Below are positions 1 through 19,299 of a stretch of DNA of 64,000 nucleotides, piece by piece. The notes beneath the pieces were generated by a model, which was given only the letters and a program-made list of their open reading frames with translations, was not told the DNA's origin and ran no database searches. The translations under genes and the position numbers were made by a program. Origin of the DNA: Tubiluchus corallicola (Eukaryota > Priapulida > Priapulimorpha > Priapulimorphida > Tubiluchidae). How positions within the stretch are numbered: the stretch's first letter is position 1; each line of letters opens with the position of its first letter. The stretch covers positions 36,001 through 100,000 of the forward strand of contig JAQGDQ010000398.1 of assembly GCA_030141605.1 (NCBI GenBank). Direction: 5' to 3'.

Positions 1-149
1 ATGCTTTGATACACTGGAAGATAAAATGAGTAATATAAGAGTTGACATCTGCTTATAAACTCAATGTTCTACATCTCGAATATATATCATGGTGATTGTT
101 TACATAAATACTAGCATTCCATTGTCACATTTAACTTAACAACATCGAA

Positions 150-635
150 AAATGTCAACAAAATGCTTAAATGCAACAAATGTCAAAATGCAATAAACGT
201 CAAAATGCAACAAATGTCAAAATGCAATAAACGCAAAATGCAACAAATGTCAAAATGCAATAAACGTCAAAATGCAGCAAATGTCAAAATGCAATAAACG
301 TCAAAATGCAACAAATGTCAAAATGCAATAAACGTCAAAATGCAGCAAATGTAAAATATGCAACAAAATTTTAATGTTAAAATGCAACAAACATCAAAAT
401 GCAACAAATGTAAAATATGCAACAAAATTTTAATGTGAAATGCAACAAATTTTATAATGCCACAAACATCAAAAAGCAACAAACGTCAAAACGCAACAAA
501 CGTCAAAATGCAGCAAATGTAAAAATGCCACAAACGTCAAAATGCAGCAAATGTAAAATATGCAACAAAATTTTAATGTTAAAAGGCAACGAACGTCAAA
601 ATGTAACAAACGCCAACAAATGTTAAAAGGCAAGT
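150..635. repeat. Tandem array, about 34-bp unit
   Basis: About fourteen imperfect copies of a unit built from two related halves, 'caaaatgcaacaaatgt' and 'caaaatgcaataaacgt'. The first copies (about 170-350) are the most regular. Later copies diverge, gain ttttaatgt inserts and lose the strict period. Short ORFs across it on both strands are by-products of the period and are not credible genes. Confidence 0.9.
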
Positions 636-660
636 CAATAGCCACTAAAGCTATTGTCAA

Positions 661-1950
661 TCCGTAGACAAAACAAGAAACAGGAGAAAAAACAGGAAAA
701 AATCACAGAAATAAAAATGTTCAGTTGTTATTAAATCTAATACTTTTTTGCCTGAGACTAAAATGAATTTTGGTGCTTCTGTGCCTTAAAAAGCTGAGTA
801 TGCTCACTAACTTCTAGGCTTAAGTGCCACGCAGTAAAAATTACAACTAGCTATAGCATTTTAACTAATATAATAATTACCTACCTTGAAATTTCAAGAT
901 CAGAAAATTATGAAATCTACAACACGGGCACACTCTCGTGCAACAATAACACGAAAGTAGCACCTATTGCAGGCAAATATATCGTGATTATCAACTCATT
1001 ACTAAAGTAATATGCTACCTGAGCGCTCATTCACACTCAAATTTGATGCACATTGTAACAAACCGCCGCATCTTGATGGTAAAAAAACTCAAAATGAGCG
1101 GTGCGATTGACACGATGATATAATTATGATTCATGATGGATAATAAGATGGGCACATCGTATCACGCATGCTAGTTATAAAGATATAAGTCTGACATGCA
1201 ACAAACTATAATTGGGATACGCAGGCGCTTTCAGTATTTTATTTGCCAGGTTCAAAGGTCTGCTTAATTAAATAGTCAAAAATGTGATAATTTAGTTTGC
1301 CCCAGATGGAGCTAGCTGGCGCATTAATATGGCGGACATTCTTTCACGATTTCCTTCATTAGTTATGCACATCTCGAGAACGACTCGTGGCATTTCTGCT
1401 GTCAAAAATTCATGAATTTGTTTTTGCTTCAACGATGCATAATATATATAACTGGGCTGAACTGAGTGCTCATACTGACTTGAGAACGTTCGTCTTTTAA
1501 CTAGACTCTGTGAAAAAAATCTGTCAAAATTACGGAAAGCAATTTTAACATAAAATATACTAATTTTTTTCAATAAACGTTGATACTAGTGCACGGAATC
1601 AACAGAATGGCTGTTTGTTAGCCAGCAGTAATATGATCATGTTTACTGCTACTAATGCCTTGCCCAGACTCATGCATTTATATGAAAAGTATAAAACCAA
1701 TTATTGAAAAATAATAAGGTGGAATCTAAAAACTTAACTTGTATTGATTTTTTGCTCGCAGCTCAGAGTTTAGATCAGCGCAACTTAATTTTAAAAGCAA
1801 AAAAAATAACGCAGAAAAATTTGGCTTTTATTACACGACTGTTTCGACGCGAAGAAACTGGCTTCAATATTAGCTCCTCGCAGTCAACATCAGTCATAGT
1901 GACACTGAACAAACTACTAAAAACAAATATCTGAATTAGAAAGGCAGGAA
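661..1950. other. Stretch with no recognised gene
   Basis: I see no coding segment with recognisable similarity, no RNA gene and no repeat structure here. The few ORFs are short and look random in composition. Confidence 0.5.
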
Positions 1951-1955
1951 AAGGA

Positions 1956-2175
<220 letters not shown>

Positions 2176-2469
2176 TTTATTTTTAAATAACTATGTACAG
2201 AATACATTCCCTCTATTTGTAGGATAAGCACTAAACGTTTTGTCAGTTTTGGTTGATAGAGTCAGAGAGCATTGAATATCTGCATTGGTAGTGTCATAAC
2301 ACTGACGAATCCTTCCATCTGTCTTTGACATTTAATGGCACAATAAAGTGACGTTTATGGAGCATGCAGATGCAGATGCGTAATGCGTATTGGGGGCTGT
2401 GAAATAGATAAAATCAATGTAAAACTCGTATTCATATCTGTTCCAAGACCCACTTAGCTATTTTGGAAT

Positions 2470-2915
2470 ATTTTAAAACTGCACACTTGGACAATGAGAA
2501 CCGCATGTGATATTAAATACAATGGCCCTTACATATGGAATTCAATTGCTCCAGCTATTAAAAATGCCAAAAATATTTAAAAAAAAATATAAATTAAACT
2601 TACTTGAAACATATAACTGATCACTCAATCATGATTTGTTGTTTTTCATATTCAAAAACTTGTATAGTATAATAATATTTTTATTACTTCCCACCCGTAT
2701 TTATATTTGTATATATTGTAATATTGTATCTGTATATATTGTAATTTTTTTTCGTAACTAATTTCGTAGCCTACCATAAGCTAGCTTCTTAGGTCTCTAG
2801 CGCAGTATTCATGCATTGTATCATATTTTTGTATTAACAAAACCTGATTATCGTGCACATGTAATGTAATGTATATGTTTATGTTTATTGCGAAAATAAA
2901 TCTATTAAAAAAATG
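2470..2915 (+). mobile_element. LINE 3' tail (CR1/L2-like), decayed
   Basis: Around 2500-2590 one frame reads like the last part of a jockey-superfamily ORF2 (YNGPYIWNSIAPAIKN), the block that usually ends such proteins. It runs into a stop and an AT-rich 3' UTR-like segment that ends at about 2915 with 'gaaaataaatctattaaaa', a typical LINE terminus. The copy is 5'-truncated. Confidence 0.6.
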
Positions 2916-2919
2916 TGTA

Positions 2920-4680
2920 CCACACCAATTATTATCAATTCAGTGACTGTATAACGACGTTGTTCACGTTGTGAAGCCGGTTAATGAAGTCAATGTCATG
3001 TCATGAAGGTCCCAAATCGGACAAACTTGATATCATTATTGTGCTACTGTAGTCTAAGAAGAACTTTACTAATGGAAAAAATTGCACTTCAGAACAGCGA
3101 ACACCAGAATTTTGTACTAAAGCACTATATGTATATTGGAAGTTTGTAACATACATAACAATGGTAAAATATAATGTACATGTGCACTGAAATACAAAAA
3201 ATAAATTAATTAATTTAACAATCTGTAGCAACCAGAATTAATGTTCTTTCCTAGAAAACTGTTGAAAACCGACTTACAAGCGTCAATGTTATGCTAGTTG
3301 TGTGAGAAAAACTTCTGTTTACAACGATGTGCGGCAGGTGGCAACACCTTCTTAGGCTTGAAGCTTAAGTTTACATAATAATTGATCGCGCAGGACAGAA
3401 CAATTTTGCCAAAGTAATCATAACTTTTTTTAAAGTTGCAATTGAGTACATAAAAGATAATTATGATCATAGGTTATTAAAACATTGTGGTCTCCGCGCC
3501 AATACATGTGCCTAATATTTACACAAACCACGTATTACTTAAGGGCGCATGATTATAGCATAATTGCATCCGTTGTGTTACGCATAGTTATTAAACAGTA
3601 AACTGTTGAATGAACCCTGTTTAGACCGGTTTTGCTAGAACGGCTTCTCCAAGGGCAAACTAGTACACTAGAAGAGATCTAGAGTACTCTGTACCACGTG
3701 GTGTACTGATTGAACTCAAGCACGTAATGTACTTTTGCTGATATTAATTGCGGCGTAACCATTTAGTATGGCGCCTAACCACCCATGACATACAGCTAAT
3801 CGGCATTAATATTTAGGCAAAACACGTTATTTTACTATTGATGTGTCTACTCAAATTTATTCGAAACATTTTCACTACTTTCACAATAAAATGTATCCGA
3901 AGTTTAGACGGCGTAAAGTATTTTTCTTTTAGTATCTTGACATTTAAGTTATTTGTGGAGCTAAACTGCTGTAGTTATATAGGCCTGTTTAGATCTATAT
4001 CGCCTCCTTTTAAGGTTATTTTGCCCTCGCTTAATATATTTCATTCTGGAAAATAAAATTGGAAATTAATGCAATGGCATCTGGTGTCTGTATATTATCA
4101 TAATCAAGTTCCAACTGGCCCATGGCGTCTGTAACTCATAATTGTATTACATTATATTAGCGCGTCGCCCTTATAATGAATTGGCCTATACAAAGTATTA
4201 CCAAAAAATATGTAGATCATTGCTAGTGCACACGTGTTCACAACAATGGTATAAAGATATAGAAAATAATGATTAAGTAAGCCTAGTTGGTCACTAGAAT
4301 TGTTTCAGAGCAGAACTATTTGTGCTTTATTCAATAAATTGTAGAGCGCAGTGGTTTCACGTAGTTTAAGATGCATAGAGTTATTACTTTTAAGAGAAGA
4401 TGAAGGCATGTAGTTGTCAATTCACGCGGCATCTACGATCTGTCAACTTTTCAAAATGAAATTACGCACGGCCTAATGTAATATTCTAAAACTAGAGAGA
4501 AGTAGCCTGACTTCCTCGTGTTTGGTTCTAGCAGCGTGTATAGTCTACTGTTTAATAATTTAATGACTCTAATACCAGGGTGGTGGGAACTGTTATTGAT
4601 TAAGTTAAGTCTACGAACACCTGACGCAAACGCAGTTTCCTATCATGCAATAATACATTTTACTGAGCACCTTTGAATTA
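2920..4680. other. Intergenic, no recognised gene
   Basis: AT-rich sequence downstream of the desaturase gene, which reads toward it on the minus strand. Part of it (about 4300-4800) must be the desaturase 3' UTR. A candidate poly(A) signal on the minus strand (tttatt on plus) lies near 4325. Nothing else is recognisable. Confidence 0.45.
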
Positions 4681-4802
4681 AATGACTAACATTATTTGGT
4701 CTCGAAGCTTCATTGTTCAGTTCCTTTTTCGGTATTTTAGTACGATGGCTATAAACCAAATAAACATGAATGAAACATCAATATCAGAAAAGAAAACTAG
4801 TT

Positions 4803-5870
4803 TTACTGCAACCCAACGAATTTTGAAATTGGAGGTGGGTCTACCATTAATTCTTGATATTTCTCCACAAATAACCTCAATCTGTTCATGTAAGTATCTT
4901 CTTTATATGGCAAGTTATGCTTCTGAAGGTAAGCTCTCACCACAGGTTTAACTTTCAGACACATATTGTCAGACAACTCTGGAAAAAGATGGTGCTCCAC
5001 GTGGCAGCTGATGAGCGAGTGGCCAAAGCAATAATCCAAGACAATATTTCTTGACAGATTCAGACATCCCGTAGACATCAATTGCAGTCTGCCAGGTCTT
5101 GTTTCCTTGGAGTACATGGGCAATCCAATATGTTGGAAAATGTTAACGTGAATGTACGGAATAGCCATCACAGATCTGCTAGCATATAAAGTAAATATCG
5201 CTGCAGGAACACTTAACCCTGCTACTTTTACAAACAAATACAGAAGAATTGATTTACCAATTGCCATATTAACACAAAATTTGAAAACTTTATTCCACTC
5301 TCCCCACATTTTCTGAATAGAAACTATCGGTGTCAGTAAAGGCACGGTTAGTGGTGCGCAGAACATGTACGTATAGCGTCCCAGAGAAGGCGCCTTCCAG
5401 GACGAACTGTCACCAAGTCCAATGACATTAGTGTGTGGATGGTGAATACGAATGTGTATCTCATAAGCCTTTTCAAGTGAAAAGAAGCCATAGGTTTCAA
5501 CAAAGACAAAGGACCAGAACATGCTCCATGGACGTGACGTCGTCAGCCCACCATGGGCAGCTAGGTGGCCTCCTTTATTTGCAACAGTGCTGTGTACAAA
5601 CCCCAAAAGAAACACGGCCAAAGCGTAATTTCCAAAACCACCAAACTGCAGCAGCCTTAAAGACAGAGGAAACAATACACACACGGAAAAACCAATAATC
5701 GACCAATCAATGCCATGTCTTTCCCACCATGTGCTGCTTTCCTTTATTCGTTTCACTTCACGTTTTAGGTCTCCATAATCTGGCAGTTTTTCAATGTTCT
5801 CGAAATCTTGGCTAATGCTATGTTTGCTAGAAGAAATAGCGTTGAAATCACCAGCTTTTCTGGAATTCAT
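4803..5870 (-). CDS. FADS6: Fatty acid desaturase 6-like protein
   Basis: A single uninterrupted reading frame for a 355-aa membrane desaturase. The iron-binding histidine boxes are in order: HLAAH (102-106), HIRIHH (139-144), HVNIFQH (241-247) and HVEHH (290-294). Hydrophobic segments at about 55-75, 80-95, 115-130, 165-185 and 200-230 fit an ER multi-pass protein. There is no N-terminal cytochrome b5 domain, which separates it from FADS1/2 front-end desaturases and agrees with FADS6. I chose the ATG at 5870 (MNSRKAGDF). The frame stays open upstream to a TTG at 5897 with no ATG, so a non-coding 5' exon is possible. The family acts on acyl chains, but the substrate of FADS6 is not firmly known. 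All boxes are intact, so the gene is probably functional. The absence of introns in such an intron-rich window is notable. The SAXO-like gene lies 0.9 kb upstream on the same strand. Confidence 0.88.
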   Translation of the reverse strand: MNSRKAGDFNAISSSKHSISQDFENIEKLPDYGDLKREVKRIKESSTWWERHGIDWSIIGFSVCVLFPLSLRLLQFGGFGNYALAVFLLGFVHSTVANKGGHLAAHGGLTTSRPWSMFWSFVFVETYGFFSLEKAYEIHIRIHHPHTNVIGLGDSSSWKAPSLGRYTYMFCAPLTVPLLTPIVSIQKMWGEWNKVFKFCVNMAIGKSILLYLFVKVAGLSVPAAIFTLYASRSVMAIPYIHVNIFQHIGLPMYSKETRPGRLQLMSTGCLNLSRNIVLDYCFGHSLISCHVEHHLFPELSDNMCLKVKPVVRAYLQKHNLPYKEDTYMNRLRLFVEKYQELMVDPPPISKFVGLQ

Positions 5871-6539
5871 ATCCACTGTTTTAGTAAAACACTGCAAATG
5901 CTATCTGCTTGCTTGTCTCCCGAAAGACTTTCTGGTTGAAATTCAGCCTCAATATTTAGCCTGTCATTTTAATCTAGATCACTGGTCAGAAGGGCAAAAT
6001 TTAGCACAGAACACACACGCTTGCGCTGATAGGAGTAGTCACAATTTTCAATAACCGACTAAGAACTGCATGTGAACAGTACCAGTTCAAGGATAATCTG
6101 TGAGATGTGCCAAACATTCTGTAAGCAAGACGCGCGCAGCGTTGCGCAACCGCTTGCTGTAATTCTACCAACGTGAATAACTAGCAATCGCCTGAACAGT
6201 TGTTGAGCAGTGAGCATTCACTGTAGAGTACACTAACCTGGGCCGTCCAATCAATACTATTTCCGCTCTATAGGCATACGACCATAGATATAATCTGTCA
6301 AACAGGCTGCACTTTACCGTTTGTTTGAAAGACAACCGGGGCATCCATTCCTCTCAAAAATATTGAGGACGTTGACATATTTTTTTACATTTCGTATCAA
6401 TAATTCTAAAACATGACCCAATTGTTTAAATTGCTTTTTAAGAAACAAGCTATTAAAAACTTAAGGTATTTTTACTCTGAATTGAGGCTGATAAGTTCAC
6501 ACAATAAAATGAAATGCCAATCGGATTGCTCTTACAATT
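5871..6539. other. Spacer between SAXO-like 3' end and FADS6-like start
   Basis: This should hold the desaturase promoter and 5' UTR. I see no clear TATA box and no coding similarity. Confidence 0.4.
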
Positions 6540-6545
6540 TTTATT
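6540..6545 (-). terminator. Poly(A) signal AATAAA for the SAXO-like gene
   Basis: The plus strand reads tttatt, so the minus strand reads AATAAA. It lies 230 bases past the stop codon of the SAXO-like gene, a plausible distance for a 3' UTR. Confidence 0.5.
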
Positions 6546-6774
6546 AAGGCAGAGAATACTCTGACAAAAATTTTATACATAGTTGCGAAGCCGTGCGCTT
6601 TTTCTACGCAAGTTTTAAAAATCAGCACTAATAGCTTAAACGAATCTCACAACCAAAACAGCCTTATCAAAAAACTTACAAGTTATGCGAAGCAGATTCA
6701 AAGATCACAATTGAGGTTGTTCCAAAGTGCTAGAAAACAATGTTTGAAACAGTTTCATACGACTAGATGATAAA

Positions 6775-15402
<8,628 letters not shown>

Positions 15403-16110
15403 TTTGTCTCCCGAACAAATAACTTTAACAAAAATACCCGCATTCGCCCTTTCATGGTTCACCCATGAGTTTCCCAAAAAACAGCTTAGCGTGGTAAACT
15501 GTCTGTTGCCAAGAAAAACGCGAAGGCACGTCACAAGTTATTTTATGACGTAATTTGTTCTAGGGACTATCACTCTAACAGTGCTTCTATACCAAACAGG
15601 TACTAAGAATACTGAGACCAATGGCTTTTAGGACAAATAGTCTGCCCTAGTAAAACATTAGCCAGAATGGTGCTTTTCCTTTTCACTTCTATTCTGCAAA
15701 ACTCCGATGTCGTTCTACCACATGGCACAGCAGAACCGAACATGAAAGAGATCTTAGGAGCAACAAGTCTGCCGCCAACCGATCAGCTAAGATAATCATT
15801 AATGTCGTTGCCCAAACATACGAACAATTATACATGATTTATACGATACAATCAATTTTTACATGATTTATATATAATAAACGCTTTACAAAACATGAAC
15901 ACAAATGCCATTAGCAAATCACACACTTAAATAAACATCGCATACAGGNACACGTCCCTACAAATACAAGGCTCTTTTTAAGCGTAGTTGATTAAAAAAC
16001 ATTAATTCTTAACAAAATTGATTCGTCCCTTTTAATTTAGAATCACGTATTATTGAAATTTCATGCACATAGTTAACTAACAGTTTCTTAATTACCACAT
16101 CTCCACTTTT
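15403..16110. other. 5' flank of SAXO-like gene
   Basis: No TATA box or further coding segment is recognised. Position 15949 is an ambiguous base (n). Confidence 0.4.
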
Positions 16111-16112
16111 GT

Positions 16113-16337
16113 TTAAAAATATAAATTTATCAATATCACACATGGAGAATTCCGGAAAGATATCTGATATTTGATTTTAGAAGTTCTTTCTTGACAATAA
16201 ACATTGCATTGCATACTAAAGTGAAATTCATCTTTCGTGCTCCCATTCTTGCATAAAGTACATTTTCTCAAATCAACAGGTGTTTTAGGTCTGGCACATC
16301 GAACCAGCTTCAATTTGTAATCTATGCGCGCTAACAC
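16113..16337 (-). mobile_element. LINE ORF2 C-terminal fragment
   Basis: The minus-strand frame has LRKCTLCKNGSTKDEFHF and then MQCNVYCQER. This Cys/His block (C-x2-C ... DE-HF ... C-x2-Y) is common at the C-terminus of non-LTR retrotransposon polyproteins. It is a fragment without RT or endonuclease. Confidence 0.55.
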
Positions 16338-17440
16338 GGAATTTTGTGTTAGCCATTAGGGCTATAGCTTAAGCGCTCAGTAGGTAGCTGGTAAAGGGTA
16401 TGAGAAAAGAAGCAAATACGCAGATTTGATACAGACTTGATGTTTACTGAGCATATAAAGGTCATAGATCTATAAAAAGCAACAAATAAGATTAACGTTC
16501 GAAAACGTATTTGAAATATCCATGCTTTCTTTTAAGTCACTTCCAACACAGCAGTCTAGTGCAGCTAGAAAGGGCGCAAGTTTCAACCTTAGAACTTGGG
16601 CATCTGAGACTGCTAGCAGTAGAAGTGTGTAACTTGCAGGGGCGCATTAACCAATAGGCTAACTAGACTGTAGTCTAGGGCGCTAAAGTTTTAGGGACGT
16701 CACATTTTAGAAAAAATTCTTATTCTCCTCGGAAAATGTGTATACTTTCATATTCATGTAAAGGGTACATTTTATAACACACCACAGGCAGTTACAGGTG
16801 CAAGGTATTACACAACAAGCAATTACGCAGCTTGCTTGAATATAAGCGCTATACAAATACGTGTAATTAATAACGATCACGTAGAAACCAGGTTGTGTTT
16901 CTAATACACCACAAGTAATCCGCTTAATCCTCTTTTTTTCCAGTATGCTTCAACCAATCACTTTCGTGCTCACAACTTTACTGTTTACGTCTTTTTCGAT
17001 ATTAAACCCATCAAAATCTTCATTTGCTAACAGAGAGTTGTAAACATTTGGAATGCTCTGGATTCTCATGTAGTTCTCATTTTCAGTTTGTCAGTTTTCA
17101 CTAAAAGATTAGCTAATTTTAATTTACTGCCCTATTGCAACTTTATCCGAAACATGTAACAATCGTATTATTGTATAAAACGTGTTGTATATAGTATATA
17201 ATTCATATTTAGGTACATTTTATTAGGATCTTTTTAGTGAGAGATATTAAATTTTAGGGTACTGTTTTTGGAAATTTTATTTTTTTGCATTTTTTATGTC
17301 TTATAGGATCAGCGTAAGTGCACTTGCTGATTCTTTCTGTTATACAATTTTAATATATGTATAAATGTCATTAATAATAATAACAATAAAATGAGCCTTG
17401 ATTGTGTATAAAGAAATCAACGGGTCTAGCCCTGGTTTAC
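16338..17440. other. Intergenic, no recognised gene
   Basis: At 16638 a 'caggggcgcatt' start followed by a short palindrome (ctagactgtagtctag) resembles one end of a hAT-like element, but I find no partner end. An AT-rich segment at 17200-17400 ends in an (aat)n-like tail and may be another LINE 3' end. Confidence 0.35.
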
Positions 17441-17640
17441 ATGCAAAATTTATTTCAACTGAAGCAAAGTCAACACTATTTTAGGGATAATTTAAAGTAC
17501 TAGAGTTGTAAGTACGAACCACAAAATGTGTTTAATACATGTAAATGAATGAGAGCAAAGCTATGGAACGCTTTACCTTCTCATGTTAAAAACTTAACTG
17601 AAATAAATTCATTTAAAAAGGGAATAGAAATTTGAAATGA
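17440..17640 (+). mobile_element. LINE 3' coding tail fragment
   Basis: The frame reads RAKLWNALPSHVKNLTEINS followed by FKKG and a stop. This is the standard last block of jockey-superfamily reverse transcriptase proteins (WN-LP ... F K). It is strongly truncated at the 5' side. Confidence 0.6.
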
Positions 17641-17858
17641 TCAACGGTTCAACTCTTTACCTAACTGCTGGACTCACTGTCATTCCGTTCTCACTCCTTG
17701 TCGCAACCAACATGAACAGGACCAAATCTGTACGAAGTGCCTGGCGCCTCTGCAAGAACTTTAAAGACAGAGACCAGGTTGCTAGGGTGGAGTCCTTGAA
17801 TATAGACCCACGAAGTGAGCAGATGTTGAAATTTGTAGCAGAATGTAAAAAAACATGA
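17637..17858 (+). CDS. Unassigned 73-aa ORF with one hydrophobic segment
   Basis: Starts at ATG 17637 and encodes a hydrophobic stretch (about residues 7-25) followed by a basic, charged tail (NRTKSVRSAWRLCKNFKDRD and on). The base composition is richer in G and C than the surroundings. It begins directly after a LINE tail, so it may be a retrocopy or transduced fragment. The opposite strand is also open in part (17657-17903). I recognise neither product and neither is confirmed as a gene. Confidence 0.2.
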   Translation: MINGSTLYLTAGLTVIPFSLLVATNMNRTKSVRSAWRLCKNFKDRDQVARVESLNIDPRSEQMLKFVAECKKT

Positions 17859-18148
17859 AACATGAGCACTAAGGACTGAATTTACCTTTGTTTTACATAG
17901 CAACTTGCGATCAACATGCCAAACCAGGCTATTTTTTACAACGTTCTCAGGAGGTGGTATACTTGTTTGACTACTATAGATTCTTTCACACTTTTTCCCT
18001 TATTGTAATACAATACTAAACATACTTTTACTATACATCCAGTCCTTGCACTAACATTTAACAATTTTCTTTAAAAACTAAACTCATAAAAGAGCTGTTA
18101 TGAAACAGTAAACTAACTATGTATTACGTTTACAACTTCACATTTCAC

Positions 18149-18174
18149 TTTATTTATCAACAACTGATTTTATT
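18149..18174 (-). terminator. Candidate poly(A) signals for the HMG20-like gene
   Basis: Two AATAAA hexamers on the minus strand (tttatt at 18149-18154 and 18169-18174 on plus), about 1.15 kb past the stop of the HMG20-like gene. If used, the 3' UTR is long and contains the short ORF at 19029-19274. Confidence 0.35.
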
Positions 18175-19028
18175 TATTGACATGATTAAGTGATTTACAG
18201 GAACAACACAATTTTCAAATTAACTGACAGCCATGTACTGAACAATCATGTAATGCACAAGAGTAATACATTATAGCAAGGTGACATTATAAACTTTGAT
18301 TAATTTTTATATATAGTTCAGTACATTGCAAGCGAGGATCCAGCATTCAGTATAGGTAGAGGCAGGACCGAAATCTAGCCAATCTTCGAAGATAATACAC
18401 TGTACGGGCAGGGGACATGCATATTTCTTCCTTCAGGGACAGTATAATAGATGAAATTACGAAAAGCACTTTTACTAGCAGTCACCCATCCATTTACAGA
18501 ACAAGCTATTCACTACATAGTTATTTACCTTCGGTGAAGCATGGTACAGGTGTAACTATTTTTTGAATGATAACCAATTAAGCTCTAATAATACCATAAC
18601 TAAAGTCTGCACTTAGAAAGTAAATTGAAATGCAATTACAGTATATCAACTTAAAGTTAAAGTCTGCTATCATTCGTGAACCATCATCCCAAGTGCAAAC
18701 ATTCAAAACATTAACAATTTGTTTACCTGTCAGATAACTTAATTGCACCTATAGCTGTACACCTTGCATTTACAAGAAAAAAACACAAAAATAGCAAAAA
18801 CAGGTAAACAAGTATTACTTTTCCAAGAAAACAATTACAAGTGTCTACAGTATACAATGTGAGGCAACATCATACCATTAATTCACTTACTGTAACAAAA
18901 TCAAATCTTGTGCCTCAACATAAACAAGGAAACTAAAACTCTTCGCAAGCGAAAAAATAGAACTGGTGAAAATCCATCAGCCATTGGCACATGAAGGTTT
19001 TGCTTCAATCACCTTTTGGAAAATAGTC

Positions 19029-19274
19029 TCAACTAGGACCCACCAAACAAAAATAAAGGTAAAAATAATGCCAGTAGAGCAACAGGCACATCAGAAGCAA
19101 AACGAATGTGCCAAAAGTAAGGAAAGCTCCTGTTAATACCAGAAAAGTCCTTCTGGTGATTACTGAAGACAAGCAGAGCTCTTTGTGTTCCACCGAGACG
19201 GAAAAGCTACACAACATCTTGCTCCATAGCTGTGCATTATCTGACCTCAAGCGTTTTTCACAGCTGGGACTCAA
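19029..19274 (-). other. 81-aa hydrophobic ORF in the presumed 3' UTR
   Basis: Lies 26 bases downstream of the HMG20-like stop on the same strand, in another frame. Its C-terminal half is strongly hydrophobic (FLVLTGAFLTFGTFVLLLMC and on), enough for one membrane span. No homology is recognised. It may be chance. It could also mean that the last exon is spliced or framed differently from my model. Confidence 0.2.
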
Positions 19275-19299
19275 ACACTCTGATTGCCAATGGTGATCA

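Noticed and set aside
5435-5698. 87-codon plus-strand ORF
   Set aside because: Antisense shadow of the desaturase gene.
5871-5897. Extension of the desaturase to an upstream start at 5897
   Set aside because: The codon there is TTG, which is not expected as a start in an animal gene. ATG at 5870 is preferred.
16638-16690. hAT-like terminus 'caggggcgcatt' with a short palindrome
   Set aside because: No matching opposite end or target duplication found, so no element was called.
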